Of a DNA stretch of 64,000 bases, positions 25,542 through 35,398 are shown piece after piece. This stretch comes from CAVZCC01 sp963773765 (GTDB lineage Bacteria; Actinomycetota; Acidimicrobiia; Acidimicrobiales; Microtrichaceae). How positions within the stretch are numbered: position 1 is the stretch's first letter; every line of letters starts with the position of its first letter. Under the pieces are notes generated by a model that was given only the letters and a program-made list of their open reading frames with translations, did not search any database and was not told the DNA's origin. A program made the position numbers and the translations under genes. The DNA lies in NCBI GenBank assembly GCA_963773765.1, contig CAVZCC010000001.1, positions 310,001-374,000 on the forward strand. The letters are read 5' to 3'.

Positions 25542-26967
25542 ATGACCGACACCACTCCCGCGCTCATCAACGGCGATGACGTGCTGGCCTCCGGGGTCAG
25601 CGAGGTCCACTCCCCCTACGACGGTGCGCTGGTCGGCCAGGTCCCGGCCTGCACCACCGACGACCTGGACCGGGCGGTGGCGGTGGCGCTCCAGCGCCAC
25701 CGGGCCGGCGCCATGCCCGCCCACCAGCGGGCCGAGATCCTGGACCGGACCGCCGCGGCGCTGGCGGAGCGCATCGACGAGTTCGCGGCCACCATCACCG
25801 CCGAGTCGGCCAAGCCCATCGCCACGGCAACCGTCGAGGCCCAGCGCGCGGTGGACACCATCCGGTTCGCGGCGGCCGTGGCCCGGACCTTCACCGGCGA
25901 GATGATCCCCCTCGATGCCAGCTCGGCCGGCGTGGGCAAGCTCGGCTTCACCAAGCGGGTGCCCATCGGCGTGGTGGCTGCGATCTCGCCCGTTCAACTT
26001 CCCGCTCAACCTGGTCTGCCACAAGATCGCCCCGGCGGTGGCGGCCGGGTGCCCGGTGGTGCTCAAGCCGGCCTCCGCCACGCCGCTGTCCGCCCTGCGG
26101 ATCGTGCGGCTGTTCGAGGAGTGCGGCCTGCCGCCGGGCTGGATCAACGTGGTGACCTGTGGCGGCTCGGTGGCCAACCACCTGGTGGAGCACCCCGACG
26201 TGGCGATGATCACCTTCACCGGCTCGCCGGAGGTCGGGTGGGGCATCCGGGCCCGGGCCGCCCGCAAGCGGGTCAGCCTGGAGCTCGGCAACAACGCCCC
26301 GGTGATCATCGAGGCGGACGGCGACTGGGCCGGCGGCGGCGGCCAAGGTGGCCGTCGGCGGCTACTCGTTCGCAGGCCAGTCCTGCATCTCGGTGCAACG
26401 GGTCTACGTGCATCGCTCGCTGCACGAGGGGTTCGTGGCCGCACTGGCGGAGCAGGTCGCCGCACTCAGGGTCGGTGACCCCACGGACCCGGCCACGCAG
26501 GTCAGCTCGCTCATCAACCCCGGGGAGTCGGACCGGGTGGCGGCGTGGATCGGTGAGGCGGCGGACGCCGGTGCCCGGGTGGTGGTGGGAGGCACCCGGG
26601 CCGAGCACGACGTGCTCGATGCCCACGCTCCTGGACGACGTCACCCCGGACATGCAGGTGTCACGGACCGAGGTCTTCGGGCCGCTGGTCGGCGTGGCCG
26701 CCTACGACACCTTCGACGAGGCCGTGGCCCTGGCCAACGACAGCCGCTACGGCCTGCAGGCCGGCGTGTTCACCTCCAACATGTCCACCGCGCTGTCTGC
26801 CGCGGACCGCCTGGACTTCGGTGGGGTGCTGATCAACGAGGTCCCCACCTGGCGGGCCGACCAGCAGCCCTACGGCGGCGTGCGGGACTCCGGCAACACC
26901 CGGGAGGGCCCGCCGTTCACGGTGCAGGAGATGACCGAGCGCCGGATGATCGTCATCCAGGGCGTAG
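25542..26967 (+). CDS. Aldehyde dehydrogenase family protein (four frameshifts)
   Basis: An NAD(P)-dependent aldehyde dehydrogenase. The parts lie in successive frames: VPIGVVAAISP, then FNFPLNLVCHKIAPAVAAGC and ITFTGSPEVGWGI with ELGNNAPVIIEAD, then YSFAGQSCISVQRVYVH with the catalytic Cys, then DDVTPDMQVSRTEVFGPLVG and GGVRDSGNTREGP. Breaks fall near 25989 (CCC for CC), 26334 (extra G), 26620 (extra G) and 26960 (GGG for GG). Each is a one-base addition, and the last repair brings a TAG at 26965-26967 into frame. Repaired length is about 473 residues, normal for the family. Substrate unknown. Confidence 0.85.
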
Positions 26968-26984
26968 GCCGCGCGGCCTGGCCC

Positions 26985-27539
26985 TCAGTTGACCGAGGGG
27001 TCCTCGGGGTAGAGGCCCTGGCTGGCCAGCCGGCCGCCCTGACGGCGCATGACGGCGCGCCACAGGCCGTCGGGGTCCGAGCACAGCACGTCGTCGGGCA
27101 TCGCCCCCACCACGTGCCAGGCGCCGGCGGCGAGCTCGGCGTCCAGCTGGCGGGGACCCCACCCCGAGTAGCCGGTGAAGAGGCGCACGGCGTCGACGCC
27201 TTCCACCTCCCCGTTCACCAGCGCCTCGGGGTCCACCAGGGCCAACGGGCCGGCCAGCGGGGCGACGTGCTGGACCTCGGCGTCCAGGCGTCGGCGTCCC
27301 AGGGCCAGCAGGCCGCCCACGGCCACGGGGCCGCCGACGAAGAACACCGCCGGGCTCACCACCGGGTCGGACAGCTCGGGCAGGTGCTCGGCCACCGGGG
27401 TCTCCGACGGGCGGTTCAGGACCAGCCCGAGGGCCCCCTCGTCGTTGTGCTCCACCACGTAGACGACGGTCTGGTCGAAGTTGTCGTCGCCCATGTCCGG
27501 GACGGACACCAGCAACTGGAACTGCGCCGAGGACTCCAC
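26985..27539 (-). CDS. AlgH/UPF0301 (YqgE) family protein
   Basis: 184 residues from GTG 27539. Family features are FQLLVSVPDMGDDNFDQTVV at the N-terminus, EGALGLVLNRP, VFFVGGPV and the C-terminal LFTGYSGWGPRQLDAEL. UPF0301 proteins are widespread in bacteria and were once linked to alginate regulation in Pseudomonas; their biochemical role is unsettled. The start lies four bases after the stop of the amidohydrolase, so it is probably the second gene of that operon. An upstream GTG (27578) would overlap that gene and is less likely. Confidence 0.85.
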   Translation of the reverse strand: MESSAQFQLLVSVPDMGDDNFDQTVVYVVEHNDEGALGLVLNRPSETPVAEHLPELSDPVVSPAVFFVGGPVAVGGLLALGRRRLDAEVQHVAPLAGPLALVDPEALVNGEVEGVDAVRLFTGYSGWGPRQLDAELAAGAWHVVGAMPDDVLCSDPDGLWRAVMRRQGGRLASQGLYPEDPSVN

Positions 27540-27543
27540 CGCG

Positions 27544-28824
27544 TCAGCCTGCCAGACGTCCGGGCCGGGCGACCGCACTCAGCACGATGTCGAGGGACAG
27601 CATGCGGATGGCGTTGCCGCGGATGATCTTGTAGATCACGTCCGCCGGCAGGTGCCCCATCATGTTCTGGGCCACCTGCTTGGTGTGCGGGCCAGGTGGA
27701 GTCGGTGTGCGGGTAGTCGGTCTCGAAGGTGATGTTGTCGACGCCGACCCGGTCCAGGCTGTCGAGGCCGTGGCTGGTCGCGGAAGAAGCAGCCGAAGAC
27801 CTGGCGGTAGTAGTAGGTGGACGGCGGCTCGGGGATGAGGTCGGCCACGCCGCCCCAGGCCCGGTGCTCGCGCCACACGTCGTCGGCCCGCTCGAGGATG
27901 TAGGGCAGCCAGCCGATCTGGCCCTCGCTGTAGGCGAGCTTGAGGTTCGGGAACCGCACGAGCACGCCGGAGAACAGGAAGTCGGTCAGCGACGGCCATG
28001 GCGTTGCCGAAGCTCAGCGTGGCCGCGACCGCGACCGGCGCGTCGGGCGACGTGGCCGGCATCCGCGACGACGACGCCGATGTGCATGCACACGACCGTC
28101 TCGGTCTCCTCGCAGGCCTGCGAAGAACGGATCCCAGAAGCCGGTGTGGATGCTGGGCAGGCCCGAGGTGGGCGGGGATCTCGCGAGAAGCACACGGCGT
28201 GGCACGCCGCGCGCGGCGTTGCGGCGCACCTCGGCGGCCGCGAGCTCGGCGTCCCACAGCGGGCACGATGATCAGCGGGATCAGCGCGCCGCCGGAGTCG
28301 CCGCACCACTCCTCGACCATCCAGTCGTTGTAGGCGTAGACGCAGGCCTCGCCGAGCTCCCGGTCCTTGGCCTCGGTGAAGGTCTGGCCGCAGAACCGCG
28401 GGAACGTCGGGAAGCACAGCGACACCTCGACGTGGTTCGTCCCATGTCCTCGACGCGGGCCTTGCGGGTCGTAGCAGCCCGGGCGCATCTCGTCGTAGGT
28501 CATCGGCGTCATCGTCATCTCGTCGCGGGAGTAGCCGACGGCGGCGACGTGGCGCTTGTGGATGTAGACGAGGTCCTCGAAGACCCAGCAGTCGGCCTGG
28601 GCGGCCGTCGGGGTCGAACGTCTGCTCGTAGGTGCCGCCGCCGATGTGCTTCATGGCGCCGATGCCCCGCCGCTCGACGCGGGGACCGTCGGTCCCGGAA
28701 CTTCTGCGGGCAGCCAGCGCTCCCAGACGTGGGCCGGCTCGACGACGTGGTCGTCGACGCTGACGATCATGGGAAGGTCCCCCTCGGTGCCGGCGGGTTC
28801 CGTTCGCTCCTCGACGATGGCCAC
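27544..28824 (-). CDS. Amidohydrolase family protein (many frameshifts)
   Basis: The gene reads as an amidohydrolase of the ACMSD/LigW type (TIM barrel, single metal) only if frames are joined many times. Recognisable pieces in order: MIVSVDDHVVEPAHVWERWL (the metal-binding D-x-H analogue), GTYEQTF, MTYDEMRPGCYDP, NHVEVSLCFPTFPRFCGQTF, ACVYAYNDWMVEEWCGDSGG, ETETVVCMHIG, FPNLKLAYSEGQIGWLPYIL, DNITFETDYPHTD and MMGHLPADVIYKIIRGNA. Around ten breaks occur in 1.3 kb, the worst stretch in the window. GAGGAG six bases before GTG 28824 supports the start. A palindromic operator lies upstream. The repaired protein of about 420 residues would be normal. Confidence 0.75.
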
Positions 28825-28853
28825 GATCGCTCCTCCTCGGACCCGTCGATCCA

Positions 28854-28874
28854 TATCTGACGGGTCGTCAGATA
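28854..28874. promoter_or_regulatory. 21-bp perfect palindromic operator
   Basis: TATCTGACG, spacer GGT, CGTCAGATA: a perfect 9-bp inverted repeat. On the minus strand a TACTAT -10-like box sits at its upstream edge, so a repressor bound here would block the amidohydrolase operon. The TGACG/CGTCA core resembles TetR-family sites. Confidence 0.6.
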
Positions 28875-28889
28875 GTACCCCCGAGGGGC

Positions 28890-29384
28890 TCAGGTGACCG
28901 GCAGGGAGCTCTGTCCGCCGGTGGCCCACCAGCTGGCGGTGACCGAGAACCCCTCCATGGAGGTGGTGGGGACCATGTACTCGAAGCTGCGTCGGTAGCC
29001 CGTGTGCTGGATCCGCCACCGGCCGTCGTCGCGTCGGTACACGTCCTCGTAGAACGCGGCGCCGGCCAACAGGAAGTTCCAGTCGGTGTCCAGGACCGTG
29101 TCCTCCAGCGCCCAGGTGGCGGTGGCGACGTCCCCGTCCAGCTCGATCTCGGGATGGTGCACCCGGTGGCTGGAGTGGAAGGCCTCGCGGCCCATGTTCC
29201 GGCTGATGAACCCGACGATCTCGTCGCGGCCGGTGTAGGTGTACTTGCCCCCGCTGTAGGACGCCGTGGCGTCCTCGCACAGCACCTCGGCCAGGCCCGC
29301 CCAGTCCTTCTGGTCCAGGCAGCGCAGGTAGGCGTACTTGGTGCGCTTGATCAGCTCCATGTCGACCAGGTCGTCGGGGGTCAT
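28890..29384 (-). CDS. SnoaL-like / NTF2-fold protein
   Basis: 164 residues with the cone-shaped NTF2-like fold used by SnoaL cyclases, ketosteroid isomerases and ring-hydroxylating dioxygenase beta chains. The N-terminal helix pair (IKRTKYAYLRCLDQKDWAGL) and HSSHRVHHPEIELDGDVATA followed by ATWALED are typical of the SnoaL_4 group. No catalytic residues can be assigned with confidence. ATG 29384 overlaps the stop of the upstream small membrane protein (ATGA). It may share the catabolic role of the nearby amidohydrolase. Confidence 0.75.
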   Translation of the reverse strand: MTPDDLVDMELIKRTKYAYLRCLDQKDWAGLAEVLCEDATASYSGGKYTYTGRDEIVGFISRNMGREAFHSSHRVHHPEIELDGDVATATWALEDTVLDTDWNFLLAGAAFYEDVYRRDDGRWRIQHTGYRRSFEYMVPTTSMEGFSVTASWWATGGQSSLPVT

Positions 29385-29674
29385 CGGTCTCCTCCGCCGG
29401 GGCCGTCGGCGCTCGACGGGGCCAGTTGCGCCGGCTGGAAGGGCTCGGCGATGTCGATCACGGGGCCGTCGCCCTGGGGTGAGAACAGGTCACGCTTGAC
29501 CATGCGGGGCATGACCGGCTCCGGCCTGGGCACCGCCCGGTCGGAGGGCCCGTCGGGCTCCACCGGGACCCGTCCCCACCGGAGCCACCCGATGGCCAGG
29601 CCACCCAGGAAGGCCGCGAACATGAGCGACAGGGCGAACACCAGCTGTGCCAACCGGACCATCTCGTACCGCAT
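29381..29674 (-). CDS. Small single-pass membrane protein
   Basis: 97 residues: one N-terminal membrane helix (LVFALSLMFAAFLGGLAIGW) followed by a Pro-rich soluble tail with MPRMVKRDLFSPQGD. No recognised domain. The start ATG 29674 follows GGGGGG by a few bases. It overlaps the NTF2-fold gene by four bases and is likely co-transcribed with it. Function unknown. Confidence 0.5.
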   Translation of the reverse strand: MRYEMVRLAQLVFALSLMFAAFLGGLAIGWLRWGRVPVEPDGPSDRAVPRPEPVMPRMVKRDLFSPQGDGPVIDIAEPFQPAQLAPSSADGPGGGDR

Positions 29675-29788
29675 CGTCCCCCCGTACCGCTCGTGTCTCG
29701 CCTGCCCCCCGCTGTGGGCGAGACTGTACATGCCGGGTCCTCCTGGACCGGGTTTCCACGTCAGGCCACGTTCACCCGGGGGACCTCT

Positions 29789-32274
29789 GTGACAGACATC
29801 GACGAACTGCTGGGCCGCCTCACGCTCGACGAGAAGGCGGCGCTGACGGCCGGGGTCGACATGTGGCACGGCGCCGCCGTCGAGCATGCCGGGCTGCCCG
29901 CCGTGAAGGTCACCGACGGCCCGGTGGGTGCCCGGGGGCGCGCTGGGTCGGCACCACGTCGGACTGCGCGCCGTGCGGCACCGCGCTGGGGGCCACCTGG
30001 AATCCGGACCTGGTCCGCGAGGTGGGCCGGGTGCTGGGCGAGGAGGCGGCCGCCAAGCGAGCCAACGTGCTCCTGGCCCCGACGGTGAACCTGCACCGCT
30101 CCCCTCTGGCAGGACGCAACTTCGAGTGCTTCTCCGAGGACCCCTGGCTGACGGCCCGCCTGGCCGTCGCCTACGTCGAGGGCGTGCAGTCCACCGGCGT
30201 CGGGGCCTGCATCAAGCACCTCGTGGCCAACGACAGCGAGTTCGAACGCCACACCATCTCGTCCCAGGTGACCGAACGGGCACTCCGCGAGCTCTACCTG
30301 GTGCCCTTCGAGGCGGCGGTGGCCGAGGCCGACGTCGTCGCGGTGATGGCCGCCTACAACCGCCTCAACGGGACGTACTGCGCCGAGCACCCATGGCTGC
30401 TGAACGACCTGCTGAAGGGCGAGTGGGGCTTCGGGGGCCCGGTCATCTCCGACTGGTGGGGGGCGCAGAGCCCCTCGTCGGTGGAGGGCGGCCTGGACCT
30501 GGAGATGCCCGGCCCGGCGGTGCACATGGGCGCCCACGTGGCCCAGCGGGTCCGTGACGGCGAACTGGAGGAGTCGGTGCTGGACGCCCAGGTCCGGCGA
30601 CTGCTCGTCATGGCCGAGCGCACCGGGGTGTTCCGCAACGAACCCAACGCCCCCGAGTCCTCCGAGGAGGACCCGTCCCACCGACCGGTGCTGCGTCGCG
30701 CGGCCACCGAGGGGATCGTGCTGCTGCGCAACGACGACGTCGACGGCGCGCCGGTGCTGCCCCTGGACGCCGACTCGCTGGCCTCGGTCGCCGTGATCGG
30801 GCCCAACGCGGGTGCCACCGCCCTCCTGGGTGGCGGCTCCGCGGCGGTGAACCTGCACCGCACCGAGTCGGTGCTCGACGGCCTGCGCCGGGCGTTGGGT
30901 GACCGCGTCCGGATCGAGCACGAACGCGGTGTGGACGCCACCCGCAGCGCCCATCCGGTCCCCGAGCGGCAGCTGCGCCCGGCCCGCCCCGAGGACGGTC
31001 CCCACGGGCTCACGCTCGAGTACTTCGCGGAGCGGGACCTGTCGGGTGCGCCCTTCCTGGTCGAACGCGCCGCCGGGACGCGGCTGGTGTGGCTCGATGA
31101 CGACGCCGTGCCCCAGGGCGGCTTCAGCGCCCGGTTGTCCGGCACCTTCGTGGCCGCCGAGAGCGGCGCCCACACCTTCGGGCTGGTCACGGGAGGGACG
31201 GGCCGGCTGCTCCTCGGAGGGGAGGTCGTCCTCGACAACACCGAGGACCGACGCCCCGGCACCGCCTTCTTCGGCCTGGGTTCCGAGGAGATCCGCACCA
31301 CCGTCGAGCTGGCCGAGGGCGAGGAGCGGGAGCTGGTGGCGGAGTTCATCTCCTTCGAGGGCTTCGCCGCCGGCGCGCTGCAGGTGGGCTACCTCGCTCC
31401 CCTGCCCGACGATGCCGTGGCGCGCGCCGTCGCGGCCGCGGCGGGGGCGGACGCGGCCGTGGTGGTGGTGGGGCTCAACTCGGACTGGGAGACCGAGGGT
31501 GAGGACCGCGTCTCGATGGACCTCCCGGGTGGCCAGGGCGATCTCGTCCGGGCCGTCGTCGCCGCCAACCCCCGGACGGTCGTCCTCGTCAACGCCGGGT
31601 CACCGGTCGACCTGTCGTGTGCCGACGACGCCCCCGCGCTGGCCCAGATCTGGTACCTGGGCCAGGAGACCGCCGGAGCGGTCGCCGACGTGCTCACCGG
31701 TGCCGCGTCCCCGTCCGGTCGCCTGCCGACCACGTTGGGCCGGCGCCCGGAGGACTGGCCCTCCTTCTTCAACTACCCGGGCGAGCACGGCGAGGTCCTG
31801 TACGGCGAGGAGCTGTTCATGGGCTACCGCGGCTTCGACGCCCGGGGCACCGACCCTGCGTTCTGCTTCGGTCACGGCCTGGGGTACACCACCTTCACCT
31901 GGGGTGCCGCGAGCGCATCCGCCACCCTGGTCGAGCTCGCCGATCTGCAGGCCGGCTCCACGGTGACCGTGTCGGTGCCCGTGACCAACTCGGGCAGCCG
32001 CACAGGGGCCGAGGTGGTCCAGTGCTACGTCGCGGACGACGCCAGCACCCTGCGCCGGCCCCCACAGGAGCTCAAGGCGTTCCAGAAGCTCCACCTCGAC
32101 CCCGGCGCCACGGCCACCGCGGAGCTGGAACTCGACCTGCGCTCGTTCGCGGCGTGGGACCCGGCCACGTCCTCGTGGGTGGTGGAGCCCGGCACGTTCC
32201 AGGTCCACCTCGGACGGTCGTCGCGGGACATCGACCAGAGCATCACCGTGGGGGTGACGGCCCCGCCGGAGTGA
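29789..32274 (+). CDS. Beta-glucosidase, GH3 family with PA14 insert (one frameshift)
   Basis: About 828 residues after repair. GH3 enzymes remove terminal glucose (or related sugars) from the non-reducing end with retention. The nucleophile Asp is in GGPVISDWWGAQS (about residue 220), with KHLVANDSEFERHTISS and NLHRSPLAGRNFECFSEDP as other family motifs. A PA14 domain, residues about 405-540, is inserted in the second domain; a fibronectin-III-like domain ends the protein. There is no signal peptide. GTG 29789 starts the frame, which breaks near 29936 where a G run is one base short. The 3' end overlaps maf by 32 bases. Confidence 0.88.
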
Positions 32275-32917
32275 CGCCGAGCTGTCCGAGGAGGCGCCGC
32301 AGGAGCGGCAGCGGCAGTCCCAGGACCCCGCTGCGGTCCTCACCCCGGACGGACAGGACGAACCCCTGCCCCGGGGCCAGCGCGTCCTGGTCCTCCAGCC
32401 GGTAGGAGCCCGAGGAGTCGAACGGTGCGAACCGGTCCACGTAGGACGTGGCCTCGGCGCGGGTGAAGGACCGCATCGTCACCACCTGGACGTCGAGGCC
32501 GTCGACCAGGCGGGGGGCGTCACGGTCACGGAGGTCCAGGACGGCCAGGCCGTTGACCAGGCGGTGCGTCGAGCCCGACAAGGCCATCAGCTGCTCCACC
32601 GCGCCGGCGGCGTCCGCCTGCTTGGTCAGCATCCGGGGCGGACCTGCCACCTGTTCGAGCACACCGACCTGGTCGCCCGCGATCACCACGGCCCCCGGGT
32701 GCCTCCGTGACACGGCGATGGCCTTGCGGGCGGCCAGGTCCAGGGCGAAGGGCTCGGGGCCGAGGTCGCTGAACAGGTGGTCCAGGGCACGTTCGTCCAG
32801 GTCGGGCGGGTCGATCGTGACGTCGATCCCGGCCTCGGCCAGCAAGGCGGCCCGGTACCGGGACCCGGAGGCGAGCACCAGGGGCACAGCAGGCTCAGCG
32901 GGCACGGCGTCGGGCAC
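32243..32917 (-). CDS. Maf-like nucleotide pyrophosphatase
   Basis: A Maf/Ham1-fold protein of about 224 residues. Maf proteins hydrolyse canonical or modified nucleoside triphosphates and affect septum formation. Family motifs are VLASGSRYRAALLAEAG at the N-terminus, DPPDLDERALD, AGDQVG and FDSSGSYRLEDQD. GTG 32917 is chosen, but GTG 32932 or 32935 are possible. The promoter region is only 35 bases wide and shared with the divergent isochorismatase-fold gene. Confidence 0.82.
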   Translation of the reverse strand: MPDAVPAEPAVPLVLASGSRYRAALLAEAGIDVTIDPPDLDERALDHLFSDLGPEPFALDLAARKAIAVSRRHPGAVVIAGDQVGVLEQVAGPPRMLTKQADAAGAVEQLMALSGSTHRLVNGLAVLDLRDRDAPRLVDGLDVQVVTMRSFTRAEATSYVDRFAPFDSSGSYRLEDQDALAPGQGFVLSVRGEDRSGVLGLPLPLLRRLLGQLGVTPAGPSPPR

Positions 32918-32938
32918 GGTCGGAGTCTGCACCACCGC

Positions 32939-32944
32939 TACGCT
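32939..32944 (+). promoter_or_regulatory. -10 box (TACGCT) of the isochorismatase-fold gene
   Basis: TACGCT lies seven bases before GTG 32952. Confidence 0.45.
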
Positions 32945-32951
32945 CGCCGCC

Positions 32952-33560
32952 GTGTCAGCAGGGACCGGACCGGACGGATGTGGCGTGGTCACCATGGAGC
33001 TGGAGCGGGGCGTGGTGGGCGACCTGGCCACGCTCCCGGCGCTGGCCGATGCCGCCCGGGAACGGGGCACGCTCGCGTCCTGCGGCCGCCTGGTGCACGG
33101 TGCACGAGCCGCCGGCGTGCCGGTGGTCCACGCCATCGCCCAGTGGCGGGCCGACCGTCGGGGCACCGCCCTCAACACGCCCCTCACGTCCGCGTTGGCC
33201 CGCAACCCGGACCAGATCCTGGCCGGGTCGCCGGCGGTGGAGCTGGTGGCCGAACTGGGCGACACCACCGGAGACCTCCGCAGCGTTCGCCACCACGGGC
33301 TCACGCCGTTCACGGGGACCGACCTGGACGCCGTCCTGCGGTCCCTCGGGTGCACCACGGTGGTGGCCTGCGGGGTGTCGCTGAACGTCGGGGTGCTCGG
33401 CCTGTGCCTGACGGCCGCGGACCTCGGCTACCGCGTGGTCGTGCCGACCGACGCGGTGGTGGGCGTGCCGGTGGGCTACGGCGACGACGTCCTGGCCAAC
33501 ACCCTGGCCATGGTCGCCACGCTCAGCACGGTGGACGACCTGCTCGCCTCCTGGGGTTGA
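32952..33560 (+). CDS. Isochorismatase-fold protein lacking the catalytic cysteine
   Basis: 202 residues with the cysteine-hydrolase alpha/beta fold: GVVTMELERGVVGDL, GVPVVHAIAQWR, HHGLTPFTGTDLDAVLRSLG and TTVVACGVSLNVGVLGLC. In active amidases the first motif has Asp and the last reads 'T-x-V-C-V'; here the nucleophile position is Gly (NVGV) and the Asp is Glu. The protein is therefore probably not a classical hydrolase. Cys-less members occur in actinobacteria. A -10 box seven bases upstream supports GTG 32952. Confidence 0.72.
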   Translation: MSAGTGPDGCGVVTMELERGVVGDLATLPALADAARERGTLASCGRLVHGARAAGVPVVHAIAQWRADRRGTALNTPLTSALARNPDQILAGSPAVELVAELGDTTGDLRSVRHHGLTPFTGTDLDAVLRSLGCTTVVACGVSLNVGVLGLCLTAADLGYRVVVPTDAVVGVPVGYGDDVLANTLAMVATLSTVDDLLASWG

Positions 33561-33705
33561 GCAAGGGCGGTCCGGTCCGCTCCCGAAGCGTTCCCCCGCC
33601 CCCCCGAAGGGTTTCGGCGTCAGAAACCGGTGCCTACCGCCGAGAAGTGACGCAAGAACGGGCGGTGGTCACCGTCGACCGTGACCTGGCCCGGTGCCGC
33701 GGACC

Positions 33706-35236
33706 TCAGCCCAGGCGGAGCCCCGCGGCCAGGGCGGCGGCCCGGTCACGCACCTCGCCGCGGGTCAGGCCGGGAACGGAGAGTGCCACCCAGTGCACCC
33801 CGATGGAGGCCAGCGCCTCCACCTCCTCCACCAGCGCGGGCAGGGACCCCACGGGGTCCGCCAGGTAGGCGCCCAGGGAGAACGGCACGAAGCAGATGGT
33901 GAGCGGGTCGGCCCGGCCCGCCGCCTCGCACAGCTCACGGGCCCGGACGAGCCGGGTCTCCAGGTCCTGGAGCGAGGTGATGGCGGTGGTGCGCACGGCG
34001 CGCTCCAGACCGCCCGGCGTGGGGAACGGCGACCAGCCCTGTCCGTACTGCACGGCCCGACGGAGCGCCGCCGAACTGTTGCCTCCCACCCAGATCGGCG
34101 GGTGGGGCCGGTGGGCCGGCCGGGGCAACGCCGTCACCCCACGGGCGTCGTACCCGGGCCCCTCCGCGGCCAGCGACCGTTCGCCCCAGATCCGCGGCAG
34201 CAGCTGCAGCGCGTCCTCCAGGCGGTCGGTCCGGTCGTCGAAGTTCACGCCCAGGGCCGCGAACTCCGGGCGCAGGTAGCCGGCGGCCACGCCCACGATC
34301 AGCCGTCCCGGCGCTGGCGACATCGAGTGAGGCCAGGGCCTTGGCGGCCAGGAACGGGTTGCGGTACGGGAGCACGTAGACGTTGGTGTGCACCAGCAGG
34401 TGCCGGGTGGCCGCGGCGGCCACGGCCAGCGCCACCGTCGGCTCCATGGCCTGGTGGCCGCCACCGGCCAGCCAACGGTCGTCCGGTGCGGGGTGGTCCG
34501 TCACGTAGGCGGCGTGGAAGCCGAGTCGCTCGTACGCCACGGCCAGGTCGGCGATGGCGTCGCCGGACACCAGCTCGGCGCCGGTGTCCACCCGGTCCAC
34601 CGGCAGGCCGAGCGACACCCGCATGCCGGGGGCCAGCGCCTCCACCAGCCAGGCCAGGGTGCGTTCCGCCATCACCGGCGACACGGCGTGCCCGCCGGGC
34701 AGGACCACCGAGGTGACGTCCCGGCCGGCCTGGCCCAGGACCGCAGCCGCGTCCTCCCCGAGGAAGGCGGGCACCACCTCGTCCTCGGCCCCGGACACCA
34801 CCAGGGTGGGAGGGTGCCGGGGACCGGACCGCGGGGCCCGGTGGAGGGCCTCGGCCCAGTCGTCCTCGTCCACGTCGGGCAGGAAGCCGCAGATGGACAC
34901 CACGGCATCGGCCTGGACACCGGACGCCCCGAGGGCGAGCGCGACCGCACCGCCCTGGGAGAAGCCGGCGACCGCCACCGGGCGGCCGGTGCCGCGCAAC
35001 TGGGCGACCAGCTCACCGACGCGTCCGGCGGCCCGTCGGACCTCCGCTGGCTCCGGACCACGGGGCCCGGTGCCGAACCAGCTCCTGGTCCCGTCCGGTC
35101 CCGTGGGCGCCCCCGGCGCCACCACCTCCCACCCGGCCGGCACCAGGCGCCGGGCCCATGCCCGGGCCGAGCCCGGCTCGTCGCCGTGGCCGTGGAGGGC
35201 GACGAGCACGCCGGTGCCCACGTCGAAGTCCTGCAT
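33706..35236 (-). CDS. Alpha/beta-hydrolase joined in frame to an LLM-class oxidoreductase (one frameshift)
   Basis: Residues 1-204 (from ATG 35236) form a phospholipase/carboxylesterase: VLVALHGHGDEPGSARAWA, nucleophile elbow GFSQGGAVAL, acid in VVSGAEDEVVP and His in LPGGHAVSP. The same frame continues with no stop into MRVSLGLPVDRVDTGAELVS, AYERLGFHAAYVTDHPAPDD and VYVLPYRNPFLAAKALASLD, the N-terminus of a luciferase-like F420/FMN oxidoreductase. The frame breaks near 34320 and resumes as RLIVGVAAGYLRPEFAALGV to the stop at 33706. Either this is a fused bifunctional protein, or two genes whose separating stop has been lost. ATG 34624 would start a separate LLM protein. Confidence 0.75.
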
Positions 35237-35398
35237 CCCCGCACTCTTGTGGGGCGGCGGCGGGGACCGCAACCGCGACGCTTTCGCCTCCGGCACCCCC
35301 AGACTGGGTCGACGACACGCCGTCGCCCGACCGCCGAGACCCAGATCGTGCTCCCACTCCCCCGCCGCCGCCGACGCCCGCAGGCCGAGGAGACCCCG

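Noticed and set aside
25980..26965. Programmed frameshifting in the aldehyde dehydrogenase gene.
   Set aside because: Four successive +1 shifts without slippery sites or stimulatory structures, each cured by shortening a short run; errors are far simpler.
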